This document shows, piece after piece, positions 7,479 through 16,880 of a DNA stretch of 64,000 nt. The notes beneath the pieces are model-generated. The model saw nothing but the letters and a program-made list of their open reading frames with translations. It ran no database searches and was not told where the DNA came from. Every line of letters starts with the position of its first letter. The first letter of the stretch is position 1. Origin of the DNA: Bacteroides sp. (GTDB taxonomy: Bacteria; Bacteroidota; Bacteroidia; Bacteroidales; Muribaculaceae); NCBI GenBank assembly GCA_023665145.1, contig JAMPEM010000009.1:1-64000 (forward strand). Direction: 5' to 3'. The position numbers and the translations under genes are program-made.

Positions 7479-10400
7479 TTATTCACCAACATGAATTTCT
7501 CCTCCGGAGCTGTGTGCCGTGAATGTCGGAGCGTAGAGCGACTGAGTATCCGCTATCCCGCATGTGTAATCTCCTTTACGGTCTACGAAGCAATCGTAAG
7601 TCACTTGATGCACACCTTTGGGCAAGAACGAGAAGAAGAAATTTGTGGCTTGATTTCTTATTTCCCTATAGCAGAAAAGTCCTTCGGATGACGTATATCC
7701 TGAAATTTGATTCACCGGGAAGAAACATGCGGGTCGGTTGTCTGATATTGTCACATAGTCAAGGTCTCTGCCTGTAGTCACGGTAAGGGTAACACGTACT
7801 CTCTGACCAACCTCCTGTTTCTCTGATTTTGCATACGTGTCCCCGGGAGTGTCTTCTATGACATAGATTGATTTCTTTATGGAAATTTCATCCGTACCAA
7901 ACTCTTTTACATCTCTTGAAGGCAATACGAATTGGCTTATTACGCCTCCCCATGCCGGATGTTTACCGCTCTTCTCTATGTGCAAAATTGCATTATCCGC
8001 GTCTTTTGGATTGAGTTGAATGGTAAATTCACCGGTGAGTGTGGCCTGCTGATTGATTTGCAGCTCTTCTCCGTTTAGAAAGAAACGGCTTGGCGTTGTA
8101 TCGGAAGTCCATTCTGAGCCTGAGGTCAATATAGCATTGACTATTTCTGCTGTATAGGGATTGTTACCCCATTCCCCTGTCTGTTTCTGTAGGATTAACC
8201 ATTGGCGAATCATATCTATACATGGCGATTCAGGGTTGATTTCACAGAACGCTTCGAGTACTTTTGTTGTGGTAATTAATTTGTTGAACCCGGCATACCC
8301 GGAAGACAGATTATCAAACCACATCCCGGATGTCTCCGATGTCAATGCCCTTTGTGTCAATGATTTTAGAATCAACTCCGATGCATTTCTTTTTTCATTT
8401 CGTGCCAATAATATGGCTGCTGTAGCACAATGGTAGATATCCATATCCCTCCAGCTCTTCTGAATCTCAGTAAGGGTCTTGTTGTGAAGGGAAAGAAGTT
8501 GTCCCGATGCATTTGTTTTAAAGAATGACCGGATATAGAAATAATTCAGCATTGTAGTGATTGGGAATATCTTCCCGTTTTTTTTTGCAATCTCAACAAT
8601 CTCTCGGTCACAGAATTGAATTGCATCGTCTATGCTTTTATAAAGATTATTTTCTTCCGGCAGATATCCGAGATGATTAAGCATCCCTAAATATTGCAGA
8701 GCCTGCTGAGTGACCCATAGACCGGATTTCATACCGGGACACCAACTGAATCCTCCGTCCTTATTTTGCAGTGAAATAATATCCTTTAAAAGTTGATCCA
8801 AACGTGAGTCGTTGGCTTTGGTGTCGAGAAGATGACCGAGGCGAATCATGCGAAGCGTTTCTGATGATGCATTTTGTAGCCAAGGGGTTTCGGAAATTGC
8901 AAGAATCTTCAGGTCCGGATTCTTCAGGAGTGGCGATAGCAACACGCTGTCCTGAGGATTGTTAAGCCAAAGTTCGATTGCCTTCTTTGCCTGTGGCATC
9001 TTTTTTACAAGTCCGTTTGCCAATGCAGACCCATAGAGTGAAGTTAATTTAGATGTCAATGATGCATTAGAAGAGAATGTTATGTCAGGCAAAGCTGTCA
9101 GACAAACCCATGCCGGATTGTCGCAGAATTGCAGCGTGATTGATTCCCCTTCATGCGTTTTCGGTAGCTTAATATCTGCTTCGTTATGATTTATACCCAG
9201 ATAGAAAGGCGTGGACTCTATCACCGGAGATGAAGACGGAAGTATTGGTATAAGAGTTTGTTCTCCGTCAGTGTGGCTACCCGACTCTGCTATAGAGCGG
9301 ATTCCTACATAATTGATATTTTCCGGTACTGCAAACGAGATGGATTCATTGATGCTGCTTCCTGCATTAATCATACGTTGAGGGAGATTGATGGAATTGA
9401 TAATTTCATCGGTCAGCGGATTGAAAATTTCAATTCGTCCCGAGACATCTGATTTTTGGTCGGTATTGTTGAAAATTGTTGCAATAAGCGTTGTCGTATC
9501 TCCTGTACGCAAGAACCGAGGGACATTCGTCTGCACCATCATCGGTTTTGACGAGACTGCTTGCAGACTTTTTAAGGAGCATAACATATCAGGAGTGTAA
9601 CCGAGTAATTGCAAATCCCAGGTAGTGTTGAAATTGGGGACAGTAAACGAAATTTCAATATTTCCGTTTTGGTCAGTGCTGAGGTTGGGCATAAAGAAGG
9701 CGAGTGGATGCTCTATATCCCTTAACTGGAGAGTGCCTGAAACTGATCCGTTCTCTATTTCTGAGCTGTCAGAAGATTGTTCGTCTGCAAATACCCCGAC
9801 GGCCGACTCATATTTGGCCATCTTCATAGACTCAAAATTTGGAGTAGCGTTTGCTGATGCATACACCATATCTTCCACCATACCTCCGTCTTCAGTTTCT
9901 GCAGTAACACCTCTAATATGGATACCCGTTCCCGTAGTTCGGTAAAGACGAGTGGAAGAACCGGGATAAAGCGGCATATTATATGTATAAATCTCCGGTA
10001 TAGAGATTGTTTTGTTTTTAAAACTGCGTAAGGAGGTCAACATGAATCCCGATGAAACTGGAGAATAACTCAGTTGGCGAGTGTATAATGTATTTGAAAA
10101 ATACTGATTTCTACCGGGCACACTCCATTCAAACGGTGAAATTGCATTAAGCGCGTCGTTAGTCATGACGGCGAGAGCTGCCACGTTATTTGACTGTCCT
10201 TGTGTGCGATTAAAATGGAATGACCATCTCTCTTGTGCTCCGGGTGTTATCTTGTCTCTGAACGTTACTGTCTGAATCTCAAGGGAATCATCGTGATTAT
10301 ATGGATATATTACGGCTGTCTGTTGTTCACCCTTAAGGGAATGCATACCTGTCAATGTTACAAATATACATGAATTCATGGCAGGTGCGGGCACTGACAA

Positions 10401-13283
10401 TGTAGTCATTTCTCCGGAATTTTTTATCCATTTGCGCCAGATAAGATGATTTTCAGAATAGGCTTGACAAAGGATGTAAGAATTGTCATATCCGCTTCCG
10501 AATTTCAATTTTACGTCATGATCGTTTTTCTTTGCGGTATACTTCTGCTGAGGCATCCATAAAGGTGTTTCGCAGGGTACGGTAGAGTCAGCAGAACGAA
10601 ACAGAGTAAAATCGAATTCTTTTGATATAGTTGGATTCTCTGCCATGCAGAATTGTATAGAATACTGTCCGGATGGGATACCGGATGCCGACAATTGGAA
10701 GACTCCGGAAGGGAATTTCCCTCTTATTACTTTTTTATTGCCTGTCTTAGAGGTAAGTATATATTCTAAAGTTCTTTCCACAGGTTTACCTAAAATATCC
10801 AGGACTCTGATCGGGATTATGATAGAATCCTCTGTAACAGGTATTATCGAAAGATTCTTTACATCCAAACGATAGGCCTCGCCAAGTGAAAATGTCACCG
10901 GATTACAACTTTCCGTTTCTCCGGCAGAATCGGTCACATCTACAGATAGGGTATATAACCCTGTCTGATAAGGTGTTCCTTTAAGACGAGATGTGTCAAG
11001 CGTAATCTTAAACTTACCTTCTGAATCTGAAGTTGTTTCCGAGGCAAAAGATGCATTTGGCACACTTCTTCGCCACCATCCAAATCCGTTTTGATATTTG
11101 ACATTATAGGTAACTTTTGCATTTTCTACGGGCATACCACTGTATGTCATCGCTTTCCCTATTATGGTTACTGAATCAGAGCTGACATCATTACTTGTCT
11201 TATCTACAGTTACGATAAAGAGCGGAGCTTTGTATTCTGCCACTTCCACATTGCTGTAATTGTTTTGCCCCTTATATGTGGAACGAATATGGTAGCTCCC
11301 CAATAGCCCCGATTCCGGTATTGTAAATGTTCCGGTGCATCGCCCGTAATTGTCTGTGGTAAGATGCAGAGTATCCACAGCAACATTATTGGCGTCTGAT
11401 AATGTTACCGTTATATCCTCGTTTGGTAAGATATGGCTTTCATGTTGAAATGTTTTAGAAAGTATGATAGCAAACTGAATCTTTTGCCCGGGTTTGTAGA
11501 TGCCCAAGTCAGTATAAATATTCTGGTTGTAAATAGGATGTTCGATATTTTTCTGTTCCGAATTATAAAAATTACTGTAAATTTTGTCGTCTCCTTTTGT
11601 GGCTATTATCTCATATCCACCTTTGATACAAGGACTCACTGCTCCCTCTTCATCAGTGGTATAAGAATAATTCTTTTTACTCCGGTCAATGGAAGTGGCT
11701 GTCACTTTTACACCCTTTAGAGGTTTTTGATTTTTACCGTCTACAATGAAAATTCTGCTAAGATTGGTATCAGAATAATCGTTTGACGAAATAATGCTCA
11801 TATCGCTTACCAAAAAGGTACCGGGACTTGTTTGCAATGTCAGCTCCGAAATTCCTTTTTGTGTTCCGTCTGATGATGGAATACAAAAATAAGTACCATA
11901 GGGGAGAGGTGCTGATATTAGTTCCTTCTTTGATGTGAAAGGCACAACCCCCTCTGCACTCACCGGTATAGATCTGACTAATTGTGCATTAGGAAGCATT
12001 TTTTTTGCTGAAAGCCACCTTTCGGGATTACCGGTTGTCTTGTAGATTAATAAATTAGTGGAATTTGCATTTTTCATTGACACCTCTATGCGAAGTGAAT
12101 CGGAACTCAAAAGTTGTCCTTTTATGGTTGTTGTGACTACCGGTCGCGATAATTGTTCAAGCAGTGAATTTACTTCTCCACTATCTATCGTATCCGGATA
12201 TATCTCAAGTTTGGCTTTTGAAAAGGTATAAAAATCATTGAGATTTGAAAAAAGATTTGCCCCGGGCAATGTGTCTATGGGCAAAGTATTGATTGTGTCA
12301 GACTTCTTGTTATAATCACCGATGCGGTAAATTTTCGGAATTATGCGCATAATGGCGGGGGTATTTTCGAGAATTGGTAGTTTGTCTAAAAACATACCCT
12401 GTTGCTCCCAATAGGGTTTCCTGTCAGCCATTCTCAGAAATGCTGTTACCGCTGATTGACATTCCTCCGCGTCTGTAATCTTATCTATACATACATTGTC
12501 AAGATTGTCAAGTAATTGGCTAATTCTGTTACGAATTGTCTCTTTTCCCGTTACTGAATATCCGAGTGGAAGAAAATAATTGCTGTCCAAAAATGGGGAA
12601 AGATATTCGTTTGCTTGAAATGCAATAAAATCAGAAAGTCGTGCGAATCCAACTTGGTAACAGGTCTGATTCTTTAATAGTGGAACAAGCAATGGTCTGA
12701 TTTCAGATATGGGTATCTCTGCAGGGGCTACGGCAGTACTGTTTGCCTTTTCTATCAATTCCATTATTTTAAGCGCAAACAAGTCACTACTCCATTCCTG
12801 TGGATTAGCGGGATAATTATCAAGGGGGAGATTTCGATTATTGAATGTTCGGGAATTATTGCAATACGTCTCGTAAAATAACTTAGCCTCAAGCAAGAAT
12901 AATACCGAACATTGAGGTGAAGGTAATGTCATAGCTATAGAATCAAGCATTGACGCCATCTGAGGCATCCTATCGCTAGAGATTATATCATTGGCAATAG
13001 TAAGCTGTATGGCTGCTTTGATAATATTGTCAGGATTCCCCGTCTTTGAAGCTTCCCTTAATCCCTTTTCAGCATTTGAAATGACATCCTTAGGAAATGC
13101 AAAGTCAGGATTGGCAAATGAATTGGTAATATCATTACCGTTTTGAATGTTCTTTGATGTAGTCTTTACATCAATCCGTTTCTTTTTTGCCTCCAAATCT
13201 GATGGGAAGATTATTCCCAATAACAATATGACAGCCGTTGTTGCGGCTGTCATACCAGTAAATTTTGTTAATTTGCCGTTCAT
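7479..13283 (-). CDS. Large alpha-2-macroglobulin family protein without the thioester motif
   Basis: About 1934 aa. The frame opens at 13313, but the ATG at 13283 gives a proper signal peptide (MNGKLTKFTGMTAATTAVILLLG) and avoids abutting the upstream stop codon, so I chose it. Macroglobulin MG2 features (TDLGIYKPGQKIQF) lie near residue 590, the A2M domain (PLAFFMPNLSTDQNGN, then NFNTTWDLQ) near 1200, a helical thioester-type domain at ~1390-1700 (GGFSWCPGMKSGLWVTQQAL near 1510), and a beta-rich C-terminal domain. Bacterial macroglobulins are periplasmic protease traps. The usual C-x-E-Q at the thioester position is replaced by SLTS (9051-9062, residues 1408-1411), so covalent trapping is not expected. 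It follows a CpxP-like gene by 30 bp and may be co-transcribed. Confidence 0.85.
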   Translation of the reverse strand: MNGKLTKFTGMTAATTAVILLLGIIFPSDLEAKKKRIDVKTTSKNIQNGNDITNSFANPDFAFPKDVISNAEKGLREASKTGNPDNIIKAAIQLTIANDIISSDRMPQMASMLDSIAMTLPSPQCSVLFLLEAKLFYETYCNNSRTFNNRNLPLDNYPANPQEWSSDLFALKIMELIEKANSTAVAPAEIPISEIRPLLVPLLKNQTCYQVGFARLSDFIAFQANEYLSPFLDSNYFLPLGYSVTGKETIRNRISQLLDNLDNVCIDKITDAEECQSAVTAFLRMADRKPYWEQQGMFLDKLPILENTPAIMRIIPKIYRIGDYNKKSDTINTLPIDTLPGANLFSNLNDFYTFSKAKLEIYPDTIDSGEVNSLLEQLSRPVVTTTIKGQLLSSDSLRIEVSMKNANSTNLLIYKTTGNPERWLSAKKMLPNAQLVRSIPVSAEGVVPFTSKKELISAPLPYGTYFCIPSSDGTQKGISELTLQTSPGTFLVSDMSIISSNDYSDTNLSRIFIVDGKNQKPLKGVKVTATSIDRSKKNYSYTTDEEGAVSPCIKGGYEIIATKGDDKIYSNFYNSEQKNIEHPIYNQNIYTDLGIYKPGQKIQFAIILSKTFQHESHILPNEDITVTLSDANNVAVDTLHLTTDNYGRCTGTFTIPESGLLGSYHIRSTYKGQNNYSNVEVAEYKAPLFIVTVDKTSNDVSSDSVTIIGKAMTYSGMPVENAKVTYNVKYQNGFGWWRRSVPNASFASETTSDSEGKFKITLDTSRLKGTPYQTGLYTLSVDVTDSAGETESCNPVTFSLGEAYRLDVKNLSIIPVTEDSIIIPIRVLDILGKPVERTLEYILTSKTGNKKVIRGKFPSGVFQLSASGIPSGQYSIQFCMAENPTISKEFDFTLFRSADSTVPCETPLWMPQQKYTAKKNDHDVKLKFGSGYDNSYILCQAYSENHLIWRKWIKNSGEMTTLSVPAPAMNSCIFVTLTGMHSLKGEQQTAVIYPYNHDDSLEIQTVTFRDKITPGAQERWSFHFNRTQGQSNNVAALAVMTNDALNAISPFEWSVPGRNQYFSNTLYTRQLSYSPVSSGFMLTSLRSFKNKTISIPEIYTYNMPLYPGSSTRLYRTTGTGIHIRGVTAETEDGGMVEDMVYASANATPNFESMKMAKYESAVGVFADEQSSDSSEIENGSVSGTLQLRDIEHPLAFFMPNLSTDQNGNIEISFTVPNFNTTWDLQLLGYTPDMLCSLKSLQAVSSKPMMVQTNVPRFLRTGDTTTLIATIFNNTDQKSDVSGRIEIFNPLTDEIINSINLPQRMINAGSSINESISFAVPENINYVGIRSIAESGSHTDGEQTLIPILPSSSPVIESTPFYLGINHNEADIKLPKTHEGESITLQFCDNPAWVCLTALPDITFSSNASLTSKLTSLYGSALANGLVKKMPQAKKAIELWLNNPQDSVLLSPLLKNPDLKILAISETPWLQNASSETLRMIRLGHLLDTKANDSRLDQLLKDIISLQNKDGGFSWCPGMKSGLWVTQQALQYLGMLNHLGYLPEENNLYKSIDDAIQFCDREIVEIAKKNGKIFPITTMLNYFYIRSFFKTNASGQLLSLHNKTLTEIQKSWRDMDIYHCATAAILLARNEKRNASELILKSLTQRALTSETSGMWFDNLSSGYAGFNKLITTTKVLEAFCEINPESPCIDMIRQWLILQKQTGEWGNNPYTAEIVNAILTSGSEWTSDTTPSRFFLNGEELQINQQATLTGEFTIQLNPKDADNAILHIEKSGKHPAWGGVISQFVLPSRDVKEFGTDEISIKKSIYVIEDTPGDTYAKSEKQEVGQRVRVTLTVTTGRDLDYVTISDNRPACFFPVNQISGYTSSEGLFCYREIRNQATNFFFSFLPKGVHQVTYDCFVDRKGDYTCGIADTQSLYAPTFTAHSSGGEIHVGE

Positions 13284-13313
13284 AGTAGTGTGTTTAGCAG
13301 GTTCTATTACCAT

Positions 13314-13766
13314 CTATTTCTTTTTCTTGTTTTTCCTCATTTCCTGCATTTTCTGACGGAATGTCTTTTCCGCCTCCTTCATTTTATAAATCTGCTTGGA
13401 TGTGAGGAATTTTGCAAAAATGGCATCGTATTTCTTGTCAATTTCGCCCTCCTTAATTTTTGCATCCGCCATCAATTTTGAGGCCTTCGTGTAATCAGCA
13501 TCTGTAGCTTCAGGATTCTTTTTCACCTTTCTTTCGAAACTGCGAGCCTCTGAAAAGATTTTATGCTTCTCATCTTGCATCGCACTATATGTTTGGAAGA
13601 ATTTTTGCTGTTGGTCGCTACGCAAATCCATCTCTTGAGCTAAGTATTTCATCTTAAACTCTCGCAGCTCTTTACGCATTTCCTCTTTAGGCTTTTCTCC
13701 TTGATTGGCAAAACATGGAATAGCCATGCATATTATTGCTATGATGATAAGTGCGAATTTTTTCAT
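13314..13766 (-). CDS. Spy/CpxP-like periplasmic helical protein
   Basis: A 150-aa exported protein: signal peptide residues 1-20 (cleavage after CFA), then almost wholly charged helix. The segment LAQEMDLRSDQQQKFFQTYSAM resembles the LTxxQ hairpin of Spy/CpxP-type chaperones, and the C-terminus ends in a run of Lys. In Bacteroidota such genes commonly sit beside ECF sigma factors. Here it lies between a one-TM protein gene and the macroglobulin gene, on the same strand. A role as periplasmic chaperone or stress sensor is inferred from fold type and context only. Confidence 0.7.
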   Translation of the reverse strand: MKKFALIIIAIICMAIPCFANQGEKPKEEMRKELREFKMKYLAQEMDLRSDQQQKFFQTYSAMQDEKHKIFSEARSFERKVKKNPEATDADYTKASKLMADAKIKEGEIDKKYDAIFAKFLTSKQIYKMKEAEKTFRQKMQEMRKNKKKK

Positions 13767-13834
13767 ATCTTATTTTAAATGACTGTCTAAGCTAAATATT
13801 TATACAGAATACTCATCGCAGAGTATCCTCTTGC

Positions 13835-14293
13835 CTATTTTGTGCTCGATTCGGGTATGGAAATATTGGCATATTCCGGCTCAAATTCATATCCGAACTC
13901 TTTTTCAAAACTATCTATATCTGAATATTGTTCACTTACCTCTTGTTCCAGTTCAAAATCATTAAGCTCGCATGCAGTATAAAACTCCTCCTGTGTCGGT
14001 GAATTAACTATGGCCTCGGCTACAAATTCCGGTGGATTATCAAGCGAAATGTCTTGGATCGATACTGTATGGAAAATTTTCATCATGCACCATATCCCGG
14101 CAAACATTGCAGCCATATATACATACGGACGCACCTTCTGCCAGACGGTAATCTTGGGCGCTTTCATTGGATTCTGCTTTGGAAGATTTTCCATTACATG
14201 CGAATAGACACCCTCAAGACTCCCCTCAGGAAGAATATATCCCGTATCTTTTCCAATTTTATCCTTGAGTTTACTTTCAAATTTCATATTCAT
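13835..14293 (-). CDS. Single-pass membrane protein, possible anti-sigma partner
   Basis: 152 aa. The N-terminal ~70 residues are cytoplasmic-type and charged, one transmembrane helix follows (~73-92, VYMAAMFAGIWCMMKI), and the C-terminal half is very acidic (many Glu and Asp) and would lie in the periplasm. No zinc-type anti-sigma motif is visible. Its place between the ECF sigma factor gene and a CpxP-like gene is what suggests a regulator; the sequence alone does not prove it. The ATG at 14293 and a second ATG two codons later are both possible starts. Confidence 0.6.
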   Translation of the reverse strand: MNMKFESKLKDKIGKDTGYILPEGSLEGVYSHVMENLPKQNPMKAPKITVWQKVRPYVYMAAMFAGIWCMMKIFHTVSIQDISLDNPPEFVAEAIVNSPTQEEFYTACELNDFELEQEVSEQYSDIDSFEKEFGYEFEPEYANISIPESSTK

Positions 14294-14354
14294 ATGCTTT
14301 GGAAGGCATCGTTAACTACATTTCTCTTTCCTTTTTATATCTTTGACTATTTTC

Positions 14355-14372
14355 CAAGTCGCGTACGACTTG
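14355..14372. repeat. Palindrome related to the one at 16-51
   Basis: CAAGTCG-CGTA-CGACTTG: 7-bp arms around 4 bases. The context TTCCAAGT(C/T)G ... C(A/G)ACTTG and a following AAACTT are shared with the hairpin beginning at position 16, suggesting a repeat family rather than chance. Confidence 0.45.
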
Positions 14373-14630
14373 AAAACTTTAGTTATATACCTATGACAAG
14401 ATTGATGGCGAGAGGTTTAATTGATACGAAAATTTTATAAAATATAAAAAATATTACATCGTTTTAAATGAATGAACTATATTGAGATAGACATAATTTG
14501 TTCTCTTTTTTTATTTTTGTTGGGATTTTTTTCTACACCTTCACGAACTTATTTCGGTCATTCTTGTTTTAATGATATAAGAAATCGTTTCATGATGTTA
14601 GGTTAGTTCGAAAAAGTATTATGGAAATCA

Positions 14631-14690
14631 AGGTGCGGCCAATTGAGAAATCAGCCGCACCTAATTATTTTCAGCCGCACCTAATTATTT
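14631..14690 (-). terminator. Hairpin with a duplicated right arm after the sigma factor gene
   Basis: AGGTGCGGC (14631-14639) can pair with GCCGCACCT at 14654-14662 or with its second copy at 14674-14682, because the 20-bp block 14651-14670 is tandemly repeated at 14671-14690. It lies 15 bp past the sigma factor stop on the minus strand, so it probably ends that transcript, though the U-tract is poor. Confidence 0.5.
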
Positions 14691-14704
14691 TCCGGCCGGA
14701 TCAG

Positions 14705-15271
14705 TTACCCACAAATATCTTTAAGTGCCGTCTCTATCTTTTTCACCGCATGATGATATGATGCCTTTAATGCTCCTACACTCGTCCCCAAAATCTCTGA
14801 TATCTCATCATAATGCATATCATCAAAATATCTCATATTAAATACAAGACGTTGTTTCTGAGGTAATGACGCTATAGCTCGTTGAAGTGCCACCTGTGCT
14901 TCATTTCCGTCAAAATAAGGGTCCGCTTCTATATTCTCAAGTCGATAGGCATCATTCTCATCTTCCGACGTAGTGTTTCTGCGTTGACGCTCCTTATTTA
15001 GAAAATTGATTGATTCATTTATAGCTATTTTATATAACCAAGTCGATAACTTTGCATCTCCTCGGAAATTCCCGATATTATTCCATGCTTTCAAAAATGC
15101 ATTTTGCAAAAGATCAAGTGCATCATCATGATTATTGACCAATTTTCTTATTTGCCAATACATCCCCTCTCCGTATGTACGCATCAACTCATCGAAGGCC
15201 TTTTTTGCCTTCGAGGGAGTCTGTAGTTCCTTTACAAGTGATTGCTCGTCTGATGCTTTCTTTAATGGCAC
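14705..15271 (-). CDS. ECF-type RNA polymerase sigma-70 factor
   Basis: A 188-aa extracytoplasmic-function sigma factor. Region 2 (~27-92) has the core-binding DDALDLLQNAFLKAW segment and the GDAKLSTWLYKIAINES promoter-melting part. Region 4 (~130-182) has LPQKQRLVFNMRYFDDMHYDEI and a helix-turn-helix, EILGTSVGALKASYHHAV. Regions 1 and 3 are missing, as is usual for the family. Downstream on the same strand are a one-TM protein, a CpxP-like protein and a macroglobulin, so an envelope-stress response is the likely target. An N-terminal tail of ~25 residues precedes region 2. Confidence 0.93.
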   Translation of the reverse strand: MPLKKASDEQSLVKELQTPSKAKKAFDELMRTYGEGMYWQIRKLVNNHDDALDLLQNAFLKAWNNIGNFRGDAKLSTWLYKIAINESINFLNKERQRRNTTSEDENDAYRLENIEADPYFDGNEAQVALQRAIASLPQKQRLVFNMRYFDDMHYDEISEILGTSVGALKASYHHAVKKIETALKDICG

Positions 15272-15381
15272 TTTATTTTCTCTTAAAAATGCAAATTTGC
15301 CCCAAAATTACACATTTTTTTTTACATCTCCAAATACAGATTTTATTCATCAACTCTTTTTTGCATTTTACCCCCCAAAAA

Positions 15382-15412
15382 TTGTATTACCCGATTTTTT
15401 ATATTATCTTTG
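15382..15412 (+). promoter_or_regulatory. Promoter of the secreted 421-aa protein gene
   Basis: -33 TTG (15382-15384), 20-bp spacer, -7 TATCTTTG (15405-15412): exact Bacteroidota consensus. Transcription should start near 15419, about 55 nt before the coding region. Confidence 0.75.
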
Positions 15413-15475
15413 TCGCGTATTAATTCAACCAACATTTTAAGCATTACGCTTTGTTAAAAACCTAAATTTATGCAT

Positions 15476-16741
15476 ATGAGAAAATTTACTCCAACGTTGG
15501 CCGCAGCTTTATTGCTATCGGCTACAACAATTTCTGCACCTATGGCATTCGCTGCTATGACTCCGGCTCTCGCCACTCGTGCAGACCAGACCCCCGCTTT
15601 GAATATTAATCTTAATCCCGGGGTAATCACCGAAATTTCCAATGTGATTATCACACCGGCTGTTGCCGATGCTACCTTAGCGCTTAATCCCGAAGTTTCA
15701 TCAACCTCAACAGCGGAACTTTATAAAAACAACGAGTCATTCGCTGATTTCCTTGTTCAAATTGACGGCAATTCTGCTATCCTCTCTCTGTTCAACCCCG
15801 TTACAGCTTCCGGTGAGTATTCCATTGTAATCCCCGAAGGTTTCTTCCTCGTTAACAACAACCCCGTTCCGGCCCAAACTTTCTCAGGGTATACAATTGA
15901 AAAAAAGGTAATACCGCAAGAAATCATTGTCACACCACCGGCAGGAACTCAAGTCGCTGAAATTGAAGCTGTATATGTAATGTGGCGTGGCTATGACAGC
16001 GTATTGATTAATCCGGATAATATGGATTATGATAACACCAAAATCTATTTCGAATTCGGTTCCGAAAAAATTCCGACTATCGCGAATATCGAAGCTACTG
16101 ATGAATACACTATCTATACCTTTACACCCCAAACTAAAATCCAGGGTGAAGGTCGTGCCCGTCTCACCGTTCCCGCCGATCAAATCCAAATCAATGGCGC
16201 CAATCCCTCACGCGACGTATCTTACTATTGGAACGTAAAACCGGAAGAAGGGACAAGTACTCTTACATATGATCCTGCTCCCGGAAATGTCTCAGAACTT
16301 GGTGATGTCGTTATTATCCTTCCGGAAGATACCGAAACAATCACTCGTGGTTCAATAGCTTCTCTTTATGATATCGACATTTATCGTTGGGACAAGGATT
16401 ACAATGACTATGCTATGCTTGGCAGCTATACCGCAAGAATTGATCGAGATGAAATGAAGATTTATCTAACTTGTGGACAGACATTTACTGAAGAAAATGA
16501 TTATAAGATGACTATCCCGAACGGGTATTTCGTAATAAACGGCAAGAACACTCCCGCTCAGACTGTTCTTTGGCATGTCGATGGAACAGGCAGTGTATCA
16601 GGAATTTATGTAGATGATGCTTCCTACGATGTCTTCTCTGTAAATGGCGCTGTTATTCTCCGGGATGCCGATCAAAACGGTGTGCGTACTCTTGATAAAG
16701 GATTGTACATTATCAATGGCAAGAAAGTCATCATCAAATAA
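15476..16741 (+). CDS. Secreted beta-rich protein with C-terminal sorting-like domain
   Basis: About 421 aa from the second ATG (15476); the first ATG at 15470 adds only two residues. An Ala-rich signal peptide (ends near MAFAA) precedes three similar beta-sandwich-like repeats: each begins with an NPG/PAG/APG-type turn followed by V-x-x-I-x-x-V-x-V/I, and each ends with a 'P-x-G-Y/F-F-V/I-x-N' hairpin (residues ~120, ~220, ~340). The last 45 residues (YDVFSVNGAVI to GKKVIIK) resemble the short C-terminal tails of many Bacteroidales secreted proteins. Function unknown; surface or extracellular location is inferred. Own promoter at 15382 and terminator at 16808-16842. Confidence 0.75.
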   Translation: MRKFTPTLAAALLLSATTISAPMAFAAMTPALATRADQTPALNINLNPGVITEISNVIITPAVADATLALNPEVSSTSTAELYKNNESFADFLVQIDGNSAILSLFNPVTASGEYSIVIPEGFFLVNNNPVPAQTFSGYTIEKKVIPQEIIVTPPAGTQVAEIEAVYVMWRGYDSVLINPDNMDYDNTKIYFEFGSEKIPTIANIEATDEYTIYTFTPQTKIQGEGRARLTVPADQIQINGANPSRDVSYYWNVKPEEGTSTLTYDPAPGNVSELGDVVIILPEDTETITRGSIASLYDIDIYRWDKDYNDYAMLGSYTARIDRDEMKIYLTCGQTFTEENDYKMTIPNGYFVINGKNTPAQTVLWHVDGTGSVSGIYVDDASYDVFSVNGAVILRDADQNGVRTLDKGLYIINGKKVIIK

Positions 16742-16807
16742 TTGACATAGTCGTATACACGGAGCACTTCAAAATTAATTTTGCTCCTGACATTAATAGG
16801 TTTAAAT

Positions 16808-16842
16808 ATATAAGCTGCGGGTTTACAGCCCGCAGCTTATAT
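16808..16842. terminator. Bidirectional intrinsic terminator
   Basis: Perfect 14-bp arms (16808-16821, 16829-16842) with a 7-base loop, between two converging genes: the secreted protein and the RecD-like helicase. Confidence 0.8.
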
Positions 16843-16880
16843 TTCCGACACTCATCTGTAAAATGATTTTGAAACAAACT

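Larger units (their letters stand above)
14294..14704. other. 411-bp intergenic region between sigma factor and membrane protein gene
   Basis: AT-rich and without a credible gene; the longest ATG frame I see is a 15-codon one from 14393. It holds a plus-strand TATCTTTG (14338-14345) with no -33 partner, a palindrome at 14355-14372, and a 20-bp tandem repeat with an opposing arm at 14631-14690. No consensus minus-strand promoter for the gene at 14293 was found, so that gene may use an alternative (for example ECF) promoter. Confidence 0.5.

Noticed and set aside
13284..13313. Upstream start of the macroglobulin at 13313
   Set aside because: It would abut the previous stop codon and put ten charged residues before the signal peptide; the ATG at 13283 gives a normal export signal.
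14574..14620. Possible ECF-type (GAAC-like) promoter before the one-TM protein gene
   Set aside because: A GAAC is present on the minus strand, but the matching -10 part could not be defined, so no claim is made.
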